DNA from: a virus
DNA: 64,000 nt
IMG/VR virus record: IMGVR_UViG_3300047095_000752
Span: 62,001 to 126,000 of that record
Reading direction: 5' to 3' (one strand)
Shown here one piece after another: positions 32,338 through 40,803 of this stretch (its first letter is position 1; every line of letters starts with the position of its first letter). Below the pieces are notes generated by a model, which saw nothing but the letters and a program-made list of their open reading frames with translations, searched no databases and was not told the DNA's origin. The translations under genes were made by a program, and so were the position numbers.

Positions 32338-32765
32338 TTAATATCTTTTCCTAAAATTAAATTTATATTATTCAATGCACGCCGACCAACTTGTTTAAAA
32401 TATTTAGAATTTTTTAATTCGTATGCCGCCATCTTTGAATCCCCTTCCGATAAATATTTAGTAAATTTTGGGAAATTCAAATAAAAATTACCACCCATAT
32501 TAAAACAAAGATCTACTACAACAATCTGCTGTTTTCCTGTCAACTTTTCAAAATTCGGAAATTTCTTAGCCTCATTGAAATGTTTTGTAAAATCTTTTTC
32601 AAACAATTCATCTGCTTGTTTTTGTGTAATTACTGAGTACTTTTCACCGGGCACAATTAGGTGCCCCCAGCCTATCGTCCACTTACCCAGACTATCCTTG
32701 TATTTTTTTAGTCTCAGACCCTCGTGGTTTTTTATATATTCTTTAGCCATATCTAAACTTGACAT
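32334..32765 (-). CDS. T4-type lysozyme (GH24 endolysin)
   Basis: 143 residues. Catalytic triad E15, D24, T30 in NHEGLRLKKYKDSLGKWTIG, with exactly the E-9-D-6-T spacing of T4 lysozyme (E11, D20, T26). Followed by GWGH, and the C-terminal QVGRRALN. Cleaves peptidoglycan at lysis. No signal peptide, so a holin must release it. Behind the late-type element at 32780. Confidence 0.96.
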   Translation of the reverse strand: MSSLDMAKEYIKNHEGLRLKKYKDSLGKWTIGWGHLIVPGEKYSVITQKQADELFEKDFTKHFNEAKKFPNFEKLTGKQQIVVVDLCFNMGGNFYLNFPKFTKYLSEGDSKMAAYELKNSKYFKQVGRRALNNINLILGKDIK

Positions 32766-32779
32766 ATCATATTCTCCTT

Positions 32780-32794
32780 TATATAAATTTGTTC
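32780..32794 (-). promoter_or_regulatory. Late-type promoter-like element, site 3
   Basis: Minus strand GAACAAATTTATATA followed directly by the AAGGAG ribosome site of lysozyme. Lysozyme is a typical late gene, which supports the class assignment. Confidence 0.6.
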
Positions 32795-33225
32795 TATTTA
32801 TCCAAATTTACGGAAGGTACACTCAATTTAATCCAATAATATACAATCGCGCCCGGATGGATACTTCTAACGTCTACCCACTTGGAGTCTTTATTAGAGT
32901 ATATCATCCAAGCATTTGTATCATTGAAGGTCGAATGTTTAAACCCTATTTCAAATCCACGGTTAAATATATTTTTTTCTGTGTAAAATAATATAAAGTA
33001 TAATTGCTTTTTATCTTTACTCGTCTTAACCGGACTCAATTTTGACAGTAATGATATGTCAGCGTTATGGGTAAACCCTATATCAAAAAAAGTTGGATAT
33101 GGATAATGTCTATTATTTGTGTGTAGAAATTTATTTGCGGTGTATCTTGAATTTCCACTACCATCTTTATATTTTAATTTCACATGTTTAAAGTAATCTT
33201 TACTAATATCTTTCTTGCTTTTCAT
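32794..33225 (-). CDS. Unknown, C-terminal W-Y-W domain (member 1)
   Basis: 143 residues from the ATG at 33225 (AAAGGA upstream). The C-terminal half, LYFILFYTEKN..FEIGFKHSTFND..WMIYSNKDSKWVDV..YYWIKLSVP, aligns with the gene at 33975. Unknown function. Confidence 0.7.
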   Translation of the reverse strand: MKSKKDISKDYFKHVKLKYKDGSGNSRYTANKFLHTNNRHYPYPTFFDIGFTHNADISLLSKLSPVKTSKDKKQLYFILFYTEKNIFNRGFEIGFKHSTFNDTNAWMIYSNKDSKWVDVRSIHPGAIVYYWIKLSVPSVNLDK

Positions 33226-33239
33226 TAAATTTCCTTTCA

Positions 33240-33274
33240 CAAAAAAATCACCCACCCGACGTGGTGGGTGATTT
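33240..33274 (-). terminator. Rho-independent terminator
   Basis: Stem AATCACCCAC / GTGGGTGATT followed by T7 on the minus strand, 6 nt after the stop of the gene at 33280. Confidence 0.93.
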
Positions 33275-33279
33275 CAACA

Positions 33280-33885
33280 TTACTCGATGGGGGACACCTG
33301 ATTTTTATATGTGTAGGTCCCCCAGCCCTTGGTGTTCACGAATACATCCTTGACACTGAAGTTCTCAAGGATGTATTTGTATGGGCGTGAGGGCTTATCC
33401 TTTCGGTCGGTCGGATCAAGGTCGATGCGCTTACCAGCGGACACCCACATCGCATCCGACAGGAGATAACCAGCCGCGTAACGGCGATCCATCTCGAAGT
33501 GCGGGAGACGGTCATACTCCAGCAGAAACGTGACGGCAATGTTAATCGACGTGTCGAAGTCGATTGAACAGTCCGTGAAATTGCAGTTCTTGAAGACTGC
33601 TTTCGAGTCGTCCGTGAACTTGAACACACTCCCTGAGAAATCGGTTCCAATAAAAGAGCCAGAAATCGAAGAGTAAGTCAAATCACATTTGGTCAAATCG
33701 AGGACAGACGTATCCCCCTTCACCCGGATGTCATGGTCCCGAAGATCCACCAATCCGTTGTGAGTTGGATACAATTTTTTATTGTCGTTAAATGTTGTCA
33801 GATGTCCATGCTCAAGACGGCTAAGCATGGTATTCTGAACTTTAACGGCAATTTTCTCATCCTCTGTTAGTGTGTTTGTATCCAT
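33280..33885 (-). CDS. Pentapeptide-like protein, high-GC codons
   Basis: 201 residues. Central part has pentapeptide-style steps (LDLTKCDLTYSSISGSFIGT; VFKNCNFTDCSIDF) that would build a short right-handed beta helix. C-terminal half (RRYAAGYLLSDAMWVSAGK) is unrelated. Codons are C-ending, GC far above neighbours. Monocistronic between promoter 33919 and terminator 33240, suggesting high expression. Function unknown; some pentapeptide proteins mimic DNA. Confidence 0.72.
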   Translation of the reverse strand: MDTNTLTEDEKIAVKVQNTMLSRLEHGHLTTFNDNKKLYPTHNGLVDLRDHDIRVKGDTSVLDLTKCDLTYSSISGSFIGTDFSGSVFKFTDDSKAVFKNCNFTDCSIDFDTSINIAVTFLLEYDRLPHFEMDRRYAAGYLLSDAMWVSAGKRIDLDPTDRKDKPSRPYKYILENFSVKDVFVNTKGWGTYTYKNQVSPIE

Positions 33886-33918
33886 ACATCTCCTTCAAAG
33901 TTAAAGTAAAATCCATTA

Positions 33919-33938
33919 CAATATTAAATATATATAAT
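33919..33938 (-). promoter_or_regulatory. AT-rich phage promoter-like element, site 5
   Basis: Minus-strand ATTATATATATTTAATATTG directly behind the terminator at 33941; drives the high-GC gene starting at 33885. Confidence 0.65.
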
Positions 33939-33940
33939 AA

Positions 33941-33968
33941 AAAAATAAAGGGAGGATGATACCTCCCT
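33941..33968 (-). terminator. Rho-independent terminator
   Basis: Stem GGGAGG / CCTCCC followed on the minus strand by a T-rich tract, 7 nt after the stop of the gene at 33975. Confidence 0.85.
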
Positions 33969-33974
33969 AAAATT

Positions 33975-34670
33975 TTAATAATCTTCTACTTTAATTTTTG
34001 GTATCTTTAGATAAGTCCATGAATGTACGCTATAATTTTCATATTTAGTATGTGGAGTAACCCAACGACGAAGGTCGGAATCGCAGTAAAAAGTCCAATC
34101 GTTGAACATAGTTGTGCAATTTGTTTTAAATCCAATTTCTACGTTCAATTGTCCGTTTGACTTATCTTCTACTAAAATGCAATATAGAGTTTGTAGATTC
34201 TTTTTATTATCATTTACCATCGGTTTACTTTTATTATTACCGACACGCAAATATTTATTTGAATATAACTGCTTAGTCAGATCTGTAAGTGGTTCTGCAG
34301 TATCAATAATCTTATCATGAAATGTGTAGATTCGTTTACACGATGGAATGTCGTATACTTTACCATTTGGGTGTTTAATTAAAAACTTATATTTAAACTT
34401 ACCATTTTTCTTTTTAGCGTGAATTGAGCGATATGCAATTGGTTCGAAAATAGGGGCTTTGAATATTTTCTTTGGGAATGTATAGCTAATACGCTGGTCA
34501 TTGATCCAGTCCGATGTCTTTTGCGACAATGTTGCCACTTGGTCTATATCTAGAATGATATTATTTCCAGCTACTGTGAACTTTAGTTTATTTTTTCCAA
34601 TATCTTCGTAAATTGTTAGTGTGGATTCATCTTTGACTTGAGACTTTGCTTCAAACAATGTTTTTTGCAT
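33975..34670 (-). CDS. Unknown, C-terminal W-Y-W domain (member 2)
   Basis: 231 residues. C-terminal LYCILVEDKSN..VEIGFKTNCTTMFNDWTFYCDSDLRRWVTP..SWTYLKIP aligns with the gene at 32794. N-terminal half is distinct (TLTIYEDIGKNKLKFTVAG). Driven alone from the sigma70-type promoter at 34722, so probably early. Unknown function. Confidence 0.74.
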   Translation of the reverse strand: MQKTLFEAKSQVKDESTLTIYEDIGKNKLKFTVAGNNIILDIDQVATLSQKTSDWINDQRISYTFPKKIFKAPIFEPIAYRSIHAKKKNGKFKYKFLIKHPNGKVYDIPSCKRIYTFHDKIIDTAEPLTDLTKQLYSNKYLRVGNNKSKPMVNDNKKNLQTLYCILVEDKSNGQLNVEIGFKTNCTTMFNDWTFYCDSDLRRWVTPHTKYENYSVHSWTYLKIPKIKVEDY

Positions 34671-34721
34671 TTTGATACCTTTACAATTAATTTTGGACAG
34701 GGTTCACGTTCTTTCGTATAA

Positions 34722-34750
34722 AGTGTATCACATAACCTTGGATCTGTCAA
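34722..34750 (-). promoter_or_regulatory. Sigma70-type promoter
   Basis: Minus strand TTGACA, 17-bp spacer, TACACT. Overlaps the stop of the gene at 34747 and precedes the gene starting at 34670. Confidence 0.87.
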
Positions 34751-35052
34751 TTCAAACGGCGGTTCGGCATCATATAATATCTAACATATGTATGATATAC
34801 CTTCATGAATGCAATTAAAATACTACTCGAATCTAGAACTGCTGATTCGTCCCCCAATCTTGATGAATAAAAGAAATTATAGTTCATATAACCAATCGAA
34901 CATAGGTCTTCGAAATAATAAACAACTACACGTGATATAACACGTCCGCTTCTTGCACTATCTGGTAACCCTTCCCATATTAAATCCAAAAATTTACACA
35001 ATGATTTACTGATCTGACCTATCAACACGTCCAATTCATTGAGTTTAAACAT
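34747..35052 (-). CDS. Tiny paralogue, cluster 3 (member 1)
   Basis: 101 residues. Helix LDVLIGQISKSLCKFLDLIW, then strands (RVVVYYFEDLCSIGYMNYNFFY; FMKVYHTYVRYYM). Same helix-plus-strands plan as the other clusters. Unknown function. Confidence 0.62.
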   Translation of the reverse strand: MFKLNELDVLIGQISKSLCKFLDLIWEGLPDSARSGRVISRVVVYYFEDLCSIGYMNYNFFYSSRLGDESAVLDSSSILIAFMKVYHTYVRYYMMPNRRLN

Positions 35053-35053
35053 A

Positions 35054-35338
35054 TCACGCAGGACCCCAGTATTTATCTAATGGTAAACATAATGCTTTAT
35101 ACGGTGTAATGAATAACATCATAACATTATCTCTAAGTTCTGAGAGCTGATGGGATACGGAATAATATTTCGCTTTAGGTTTATGTGCATATGTTAATCT
35201 CCGTGTATCTGATAAGTAATCATGTGCGATAATTTCTTTATTAATTTTATATGTAGATCTAATAACTCCAACCAATAGCTTTTGAAGTTTCTGTATTGAG
35301 AGGTAATAATAGTTGTTTATAGGGTGATTATAACTCAT
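35054..35338 (-). CDS. Tiny paralogue, cluster 3 (member 2)
   Basis: 94 residues from the ATG at 35338, which overlaps the upstream stop (ATGA) and has AGG before it. Helix LSIQKLQKLLVGVIRSTY, then KAKYYSVSHQ and VMMLFITPYKAL. Unknown. Confidence 0.62.
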   Translation of the reverse strand: MSYNHPINNYYYLSIQKLQKLLVGVIRSTYKINKEIIAHDYLSDTRRLTYAHKPKAKYYSVSHQLSELRDNVMMLFITPYKALCLPLDKYWGPA

Positions 35339-35829
35339 TTGGACCTGTCGTATAATAGTTCTTTCGCTTTGTCTAATATTTTTCCGCGAATCCAACTGTT
35401 ATTGGAGGTTCCCGATCCGAATAAATCGACTCCTACTAAGAAATTTGCTAGGTCGGAAGAATTTCGATTCACATAATCATTCACAAATATAACTCTATTT
35501 ACACCATTGATTTGTTTGTTGTATGTTCTTATATACCCATCCTCTATTTTGACTACAATGTCCTGATCTGATACGTTATATCCAAACACTTCGGATTTAT
35601 TTTCGGTTATGTACTTTCTGGTTTCACCATTTAGATATATCGATGTAGTCAAGTCATCTAAGTGTTTTTTATAATCTAATGGTGACATTTCGTTTTCTTG
35701 AATTTTAATAGAATCTAAAGCGACTAACGACTCTATGTATTTGGGGTCTACTGGTATATTGGTCACTGTGTTATCCCCTGTAGTAAGGTTCTTTCGAAAG
35801 TTGAAATATGAATAATTTAGAACATACAT
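35335..35829 (-). CDS. Unknown protein
   Basis: 164 residues, mixed alpha/beta, no motif recognised (SEVFGYNVSDQDIVVKIEDGYIRTYNKQ). Overlaps both neighbours. Embedded in paralogue cluster 3 but larger and not clearly of that family. Confidence 0.68.
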   Translation of the reverse strand: MYVLNYSYFNFRKNLTTGDNTVTNIPVDPKYIESLVALDSIKIQENEMSPLDYKKHLDDLTTSIYLNGETRKYITENKSEVFGYNVSDQDIVVKIEDGYIRTYNKQINGVNRVIFVNDYVNRNSSDLANFLVGVDLFGSGTSNNSWIRGKILDKAKELLYDRSK

Positions 35830-36031
35830 AATTTAATACAGATTCCGTCCTATAGTATGAATTTATATGTTTTGGAAATGATTTTTTATAACTTACAAAC
35901 CGGAGTGTCTTCCTATCATATTCGTGTGGTATTTTATCCGGATGTAATCTAACTAATACAGAACTAATCTCATGTATGTATATTCTCAAGTCCAGCATAA
36001 TATCGCAGATTTTATTTAATAAATCACGCAC
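35771..36031 (-). CDS. Tiny paralogue, cluster 3 (member 3), GTG start
   Basis: 86 residues beginning at a GTG that overlaps the end of the upstream gene. Helix LLNKICDIMLDLRIYIHEISSVL, then KTLRFVSYKKSF. Unknown function. Confidence 0.55.
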   Translation of the reverse strand: MRDLLNKICDIMLDLRIYIHEISSVLVRLHPDKIPHEYDRKTLRFVSYKKSFPKHINSYYRTESVLNYVCSKLFIFQLSKEPYYRG

Positions 36032-36704
36032 ATGAAAACTGCTTTTTAGTTAGAGTTTGTTTTAGAGGGCACACTTCAATACAATTCAAGGTCAGATCAT
36101 CTTTATCGGCAAATAGGTATTCCCAGATTTTTGATTTTTTGTTATATGTGTATAATTTAGAATCTCCTAGATCCGCTGCAAGTTCACAATACTGTGTTTT
36201 ATTATATTTGAATAATAGTATGCATAATTTAATTTGATTTGCATTTACTTTTCTTTTACAATATTTTGATGCTGGGGTTGTCTCAAAAAATCGTGATATT
36301 TGTGAGTATAGATTTCTGGTTGGTATTTTAGTCAATTTATGTATATCCATTCCATAATACACACTATTGAATGATTCTGGCTCCATTGGAGATCCGCTAC
36401 CAAGCAAGTAGTATTTTCCGTTTATATGTTTATATACTATATTCTCTACATAACCCGCCCACCCACGAGTCATATCTTTCACACCGTACATAGTGAAGAT
36501 TTGATGTGAGTTGCTTTTCATTACATTTTCTATTTTTCTAAGTTTATTTTGATGTACCCACAAGTTTAAATCAGATCTCAAATTGATGATATCTTGTTCT
36601 GATAGTTCAGAATTATCAGTAAATAAATTGTCATGTCCAGCCATCTTGATCCGAGAGCCATCATCCGGAAACTTGATAGCCGCGTCACCGTATCTTTTAA
36701 ACAT
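36024..36704 (-). CDS. Unknown protein with W-containing C-terminal domain
   Basis: 226 residues. GYVENIVYKHINGKYYLLGSG in the middle; C-terminal CILLFKYNKTQYCELAADLGDSKLYTYNKKSKIWEYLF has the strand-loop-Trp layout of the W-Y-W group but is diverged. Unknown function. Confidence 0.7.
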   Translation of the reverse strand: MFKRYGDAAIKFPDDGSRIKMAGHDNLFTDNSELSEQDIINLRSDLNLWVHQNKLRKIENVMKSNSHQIFTMYGVKDMTRGWAGYVENIVYKHINGKYYLLGSGSPMEPESFNSVYYGMDIHKLTKIPTRNLYSQISRFFETTPASKYCKRKVNANQIKLCILLFKYNKTQYCELAADLGDSKLYTYNKKSKIWEYLFADKDDLTLNCIEVCPLKQTLTKKQFSCA

Positions 36705-36708
36705 CTAT

Positions 36709-37194
36709 TTAATAATCCCTGTAGTCGCGTGTGTCGTATATTATATGCCATTCTAATTGCTTTGCTATATAATCATAAAAATTCGATTCCATAAGATATA
36801 TAAAATCCCGAATTGCTTCTGTATTTTCTGAAGTCTTTAAACTTTGGATACTGGTATTATTATCATCGTCAAACAAATGGACTGCAACGCCCTCATCGGA
36901 TGGGTATATGAATCCGACATCTTCCCCGTTTATTTTACAGATTTCCATGGTAAATGGATAGTATACATGTAAATACCTAAATAGCCTTTCATAATTTTCT
37001 TCTTCATATAAATTTACCAATTCTATATTGTCTATATTAAATATTTCCAATTTTGAATTTTTATCGGGTACTCTGTTATGTATCATATATAATGAAAATC
37101 TACGCAACTCGTCTATCGTTTTAAATCTATATGCGTAAAGCATGTATATATTAACGTCTACTGTAGATGTCGTGGTTATTAACACTGTTTTCAA
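36709..37194 (-). CDS. Unknown acidic protein
   Basis: 161 residues, acidic (HLFDDDNNTSIQSL, NLYEEENYERLFRYL). No motif recognised. Overlaps the gene upstream by 4 nt; 4 nt from the next. Confidence 0.68.
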   Translation of the reverse strand: MKTVLITTTSTVDVNIYMLYAYRFKTIDELRRFSLYMIHNRVPDKNSKLEIFNIDNIELVNLYEEENYERLFRYLHVYYPFTMEICKINGEDVGFIYPSDEGVAVHLFDDDNNTSIQSLKTSENTEAIRDFIYLMESNFYDYIAKQLEWHIIYDTRDYRDY

Positions 37195-37493
37195 CTCCTT
37201 GTGTGGTAAATGGTTAACCTAATATCCGGGAACCCTAAGCTTATACCAATCTCTCGTTGGTGGAATATAAGTATGCTGGGTGGCACTCGTTTATTAATCA
37301 ATCGAGTATATGATGTCTTGTAGTCCAGTCTGATTATCATACCATACTTTACTATGTGTGAACTTTGTATTTGGTCCGGTGGTACGGTTATAACTGGTTT
37401 TATTATATGTACTTTTTTAGAATTTATTATAGTGCATATAAATACTGTATACATAAAACTTATTATATTTAATATTGTATTGTTAATTTTCAT
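37191..37493 (-). CDS. Tiny paralogue, cluster 3 (member 4)
   Basis: 100 residues. Hydrophobic N-terminal helix ILNIISFMYTVFICTIIN, then VHIIKPVITVPP, YGMIIRLDYKTSY and IGISLGFPDIRLTIY. Same plan as its upstream neighbour. Could carry a membrane anchor. Confidence 0.62.
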   Translation of the reverse strand: MKINNTILNIISFMYTVFICTIINSKKVHIIKPVITVPPDQIQSSHIVKYGMIIRLDYKTSYTRLINKRVPPSILIFHQREIGISLGFPDIRLTIYHTRS

Positions 37494-37834
37494 ATTAGCG
37501 ACATCTTGAATGTTATCTCATAGCTTCCGGATTTCTTTTTTATTGTTAAGTATTTAGTTAATATTCGATTCTGTTGCTGAGATCTATGTACATACCCAAG
37601 TCCTATCCCACTAACCCATCCTATTTTATAAGGGACTTCAAATTGAGCTATACCCCAAGTTGCTTTCTGGATGGTGGAATGATCTACTTTAAACATATGT
37701 ATATCGAATTTTTTATTAATCTTTAACAGCAATAACTTTAAATGCATTATTTGAAACAAGATTACATGTTTTGCACCAAGGCTCGGTGATAGACATCCTC
37801 CTCTCCCAACGAGTCGGATTGAAAACATCTTCAT
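37490..37834 (-). CDS. Tiny paralogue, cluster 3 (member 5)
   Basis: 114 residues. Helix VILFQIMHLKLLLLKIN, then FDIHMFKVDHS, WGIAQFEVPYKIGWVSGIGLGYV and SYEITFKMSL. GAAAGGA ribosome site before ATG. First gene of cluster 3 by transcription order. Unknown. Confidence 0.65.
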   Translation of the reverse strand: MKMFSIRLVGRGGCLSPSLGAKHVILFQIMHLKLLLLKINKKFDIHMFKVDHSTIQKATWGIAQFEVPYKIGWVSGIGLGYVHRSQQQNRILTKYLTIKKKSGSYEITFKMSLI

Positions 37835-37859
37835 AAAGTTCCTTTCGATTTAGACGAAT

Positions 37860-37891
37860 AAAAAAATCGGGGGTTTGTACGACCCCCGATT
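37860..37891 (-). terminator. Rho-independent terminator
   Basis: Stem ATCGGGGGT / ACCCCCGAT with T7 following on the minus strand, ending the methyltransferase gene. Confidence 0.94.
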
Positions 37892-37901
37892 AATTCTCAG
37901 T

Positions 37902-38627
37902 TTACTTTTTGCGTAGGACCACACCGTACAGTGAGGCGTCGTCCTGAGTTGCTCGGTCTACCTTTATGTAGTGGCTGGCGAACAGAATCCAGACTCTACC
38001 GAGAACAAACCGAACCACTCGTGGTAGTTTCCAATACAGGCGGGTGAACTTAGACGTATTCGAGTCCTTAAAGAAGAACTCTTTCTCAACCGTGAAGTGC
38101 TTGTGGAACCTTTCCACTATAGCCTCGTGGTTGTAAGTCTTCTCATCCCACTTATAGTGGATTTGAAATTTGTATTCGGGTCCGTACGGTACCGTTATAT
38201 AGACGGCTCCACCGGGTACCAGAATTCTATTGATTTCATTCATTATATCAAGATCGCCATCACCGGGGAAGTGCTCGATGGTGGAGATGATTGTCACTAT
38301 GTCCGCACTTTGACTTGGAAATCCGAGTTTTATAGGCTCTCCTAACTCGAAGTATTTCATTCGGAACGTCCGCATTTCCGAGCAATACTTTCTCTGGACC
38401 ATGAGTCCTTCCTCCACGTCGAGGACTGACTGTATTGTCCCATGACGGCGGCTTAAATATGACGCCAGTGGACTTTTCCAAGGTCCAATGTCGAGCACCA
38501 CCTTATCGTACAACTTCCCTTTGAAGTGCTGCAGGAACCAGTGATTCTCTACGCACCTGTAAAACTCCACGCCTTTTATGAACTGGATAAACCCCAGTCT
38601 AAATGTAAAAAGCCATATTTCCCACAT
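37902..38627 (-). CDS. Class I SAM-dependent methyltransferase, high-GC codons
   Basis: 241 residues from the ATG at 38627; a longer frame would run through the promoter at 38672. Motif I VVLDIGPWKSPLASYL, acidic loop VLDVEEG, then ADIVTIISTIEHFPGDGD and ILVPGGAVYITVPYG, as in the Methyltransf_11 group. C-terminal basic, aromatic segment (RLYWKLPRVVRFVLGRVWI) may bind membrane or substrate. Substrate unknown. High GC and monocistronic. Confidence 0.85.
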   Translation of the reverse strand: MWEIWLFTFRLGFIQFIKGVEFYRCVENHWFLQHFKGKLYDKVVLDIGPWKSPLASYLSRRHGTIQSVLDVEEGLMVQRKYCSEMRTFRMKYFELGEPIKLGFPSQSADIVTIISTIEHFPGDGDLDIMNEINRILVPGGAVYITVPYGPEYKFQIHYKWDEKTYNHEAIVERFHKHFTVEKEFFFKDSNTSKFTRLYWKLPRVVRFVLGRVWILFASHYIKVDRATQDDASLYGVVLRKK

Positions 38628-38671
38628 CGTGGGTGTACTCCCAGTATTTTTGTTAAAGTTGATGGTTAATT

Positions 38672-38691
38672 CAATAATTGATATATATAAT
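38672..38691 (-). promoter_or_regulatory. AT-rich phage promoter-like element, site 6
   Basis: Minus-strand ATTATATATATCAATTATTG. Sets the start of the methyltransferase gene downstream of it. Confidence 0.62.
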
Positions 38692-38702
38692 GTTACCCTC
38701 AC

Positions 38703-39188
38703 TCATTGTAAATGTGATTTCCTATAAAACCCTTCGATCTTATACCAAGCCACTATAGTTTCGATGCGAGTTGATATCCACATATCCAAATCCGGGCAGT
38801 AGAAGTTCCAGTATTCTCTTGGACTCATTATATGTGCTATGTGGTATGCGTATGTGAATTTATGATTTTTATATTGCCTTTGAGCAATCAAATATAATTG
38901 TCTAGCTTTTGTGTATTTTGGGAGTTTATTAAAGTCGAATTCATATTCACTATCATTCATTATTATTGTATCTATTGCTAATTTATTTGGATGAAATATT
39001 CCTACTCTTCTTTTTATATAATCAATCGAGTCGTTATCGTAATTTATATCCAATTGCTTATCACCAAATATTTTATGTAATTCACCATCTTCCGTTTTGA
39101 ACGACAACTGATCGAATAGCTCATCTACGCAGTCGTGCGTCGGAGTTAACACAGTATACGGTGGGAGTTTATCGTATTTGCTCATATG
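38703..39188 (-). CDS. Unknown, W-Y-W domain (member 3)
   Basis: 161 residues from the ATG at 39188 (GAAGG upstream); the ATG at 39224 with AAAGGA is an alternative giving 173. C-terminal YAYHIAHIMSPREYWNFYCPDLDMWISTRIETIVAWYKI has the same Trp-Tyr-Asp-Trp...Trp ending as the genes at 32794 and 33975. Unknown function. Confidence 0.68.
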   Translation of the reverse strand, partial: HMSKYDKLPPYTVLTPTHDCVDELFDQLSFKTEDGELHKIFGDKQLDINYDNDSIDYIKRRVGIFHPNKLAIDTIIMNDSEYEFDFNKLPKYTKARQLYLIAQRQYKNHKFTYAYHIAHIMSPREYWNFYCPDLDMWISTRIETIVAWYKIEGFYRKSHLQ

Positions 39189-39210
39189 ACCTTCTTTCTC
39201 TTTAACTGCT

Positions 39211-39525
39211 TTAGTCGCCATCCCAAATTCCTTTCGGGTGTAGTTTCGCAATTTCCAATAATTTCTTTATTGGTTCTTTAGCGTTGCCACCAGTCGGTGT
39301 CCAATAGTTTGGATCTTTATTATTAGGTAATTTTGATATAGCGAACTCAAGTATAGGAATCGTCTCTTCCGCTGTCATCCCATATAGTCTGCGTATACCC
39401 CTTTCACTATTAAACACTCGGCGATAATACCACACATAATTGAATGTAATGCTTACAGGACATTCGATACCATCGTTTATAACTCGGTGTGTATCCGGAT
39501 CTAGAAGTGTGATGTCATACCCCAT
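39211..39525 (-). CDS. Conserved phage protein of unknown function
   Basis: 104 residues. YDITLLDPDTHRVI, FNYVWYYRRVF, GIRRLYGMTAEETIPILEFAI, YWTPTGGNAKEPIKKLLEIA and HPKGIWDGD form a pattern I recognise as common among phage and prophage proteins without a known activity. Compact alpha/beta. Confidence 0.78.
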   Translation of the reverse strand: MGYDITLLDPDTHRVINDGIECPVSITFNYVWYYRRVFNSERGIRRLYGMTAEETIPILEFAISKLPNNKDPNYWTPTGGNAKEPIKKLLEIAKLHPKGIWDGD

Positions 39526-39528
39526 GGT

Positions 39529-40101
39529 TTATACAAAAAATATAATTTCGGATAGAATTGGCTTAGATACTCTTAGATTTGGATAGGTATCATTTTCTAT
39601 GTCATACATATTTTCAAATCCGGTTTTTTTAAATAGTAGGCTACAATTCAGTTGGTTGTTATCTTTATAATATCTATATTCGTCTGTATATGAGGTATGA
39701 CTTAAAGTAGGCATAGATAAAAATGTTGTGGTGGCTGGTTCGTTCGTATCATGAGTAAAATGATGAAATTTCAATTTACATAACAATTGTTTATAACCAT
39801 CCATCTTAATATAATATAATGGTAAATAAGTTCTTTCTGAAATTTTATTATATATTTCTCCTATTAAGTTTTTCTGAAAATACATACCGATTAGATCATA
39901 TAATATTTGGTCTGGAGATTGTGGATTTCTATTTAGAACGCAGTTATTAATTAAGTTGTATTCGGATTTATAATGGGCTGAGGCGGCGGACCGTATTGAG
40001 TTGTTTAGTGGTTTCGTAACGTGACTCCAAAACTCATTGTTACCTAGTACAAACGGAAACCCATATACTTCTCCGTCTTTTGGGGCGAATATCCTGCTCA
40101 T
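39529..40101 (-). CDS. Unknown protein
   Basis: 190 residues, no motif. FGFPFVLGNNEFWSHV-like N-terminus and a C-terminal strand-rich part (RVSKPILSEIIFFV). 3-nt spacing to neighbours; in an operon with the zinc-ribbon gene. Confidence 0.7.
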   Translation of the reverse strand: MSRIFAPKDGEVYGFPFVLGNNEFWSHVTKPLNNSIRSAASAHYKSEYNLINNCVLNRNPQSPDQILYDLIGMYFQKNLIGEIYNKISERTYLPLYYIKMDGYKQLLCKLKFHHFTHDTNEPATTTFLSMPTLSHTSYTDEYRYYKDNNQLNCSLLFKKTGFENMYDIENDTYPNLRVSKPILSEIIFFV

Positions 40102-40103
40102 AG

Positions 40104-40469
40104 TTAAACTCCTATTCCAGTTTTAAGACAACCCATACTACAAAAATACGAGACTTTATTACCTTTAGAAATACAAAATCCTTTATTCTGTTTAAATCCC
40201 GCAATACAATCGGGGTTACCACAGAATTCTATATGAATTCCCTTATCTAATAATACTTTATTCATATAGTTATTTTTAATAACCAACCGTCTTATCTTTC
40301 GGATTATTGGGAGTTCTTCCTTTGGCTTAATCTTTGCATCGGTCTCACCCAATATATTTAAAATCTCAAGATCTTGTTTATGATAATTATCGATTATTTC
40401 TAATTGCTCTTTACATTGTTCTTTCAGTTGAGCAATATCGTGATCCGATAGTTTTGATTTATTTCCCAT
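40104..40469 (-). CDS. Helical protein with C-terminal zinc ribbon
   Basis: 121 residues from the ATG at 40469, which overlaps the upstream TGA. Helical N-terminal two-thirds; C-terminal FCGNPDC..GFCISKG..YFCSMGCL supplies four to five cysteines for one zinc. Unknown partner. Confidence 0.7.
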   Translation of the reverse strand: MGNKSKLSDHDIAQLKEQCKEQLEIIDNYHKQDLEILNILGETDAKIKPKEELPIIRKIRRLVIKNNYMNKVLLDKGIHIEFCGNPDCIAGFKQNKGFCISKGNKVSYFCSMGCLKTGIGV

Positions 40470-40540
40470 CAAGATTTATTCCGATTTGCGTACCAATAAC
40501 CTGCAGCGAAACAAACTATAAGCAGTATTAACGTTGTCAT
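40469..40540 (-). CDS. 23-residue single-span membrane peptide
   Basis: MTTLILLIVCFAAGYWYANR with AAAAGGAAA ribosome site before ATG, and stop overlapping the next start (TGATG). Size, hydrophobicity and signals support a real translated micro-membrane protein. Confidence 0.6.
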   Translation of the reverse strand: MTTLILLIVCFAAGYWYANRNKS

Positions 40541-40560
40541 TTGAACTTTCCTTTTGGTTG

Positions 40561-40803
40561 TTAGTTATAATATGAATACACTATGCTAAAATTGTACAAC
40601 TTGTAGAAGTATATACGAACTTCATATGAGGTGTGGCAATCCATTTTATTTTTTGAAAACATCATTAATTCGGCGCTGTGCATCCATACATTATCTCCAA
40701 AATGTGTGAAGATATATTTATCATGCAAAATCATATCTATTAAACAGTTTACTTTATAAAACATTCTTGATGTTAGGCTTAAGGTCGGCGTTGTAAATAC
40801 CAT
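40561..40803 (-). CDS. Tiny paralogue, cluster 4 (member 1)
   Basis: 80 residues. Helix SRMFYKVNCLIDMIL, strand YIFTHFGDNVWM, then YEVRIYFYKLYNFSIVY. Fits the family plan. Last gene of cluster 4. Confidence 0.62.
   Translation of the reverse strand: MVFTTPTLSLTSRMFYKVNCLIDMILHDKYIFTHFGDNVWMHSAELMMFSKNKMDCHTSYEVRIYFYKLYNFSIVYSYYN

Noticed and set aside
33336-33650. 104-codon Ser/Arg/Thr-rich minus-strand frame
   Set aside because: Alternative frame inside the high-GC pentapeptide-like gene, without a ribosome site.
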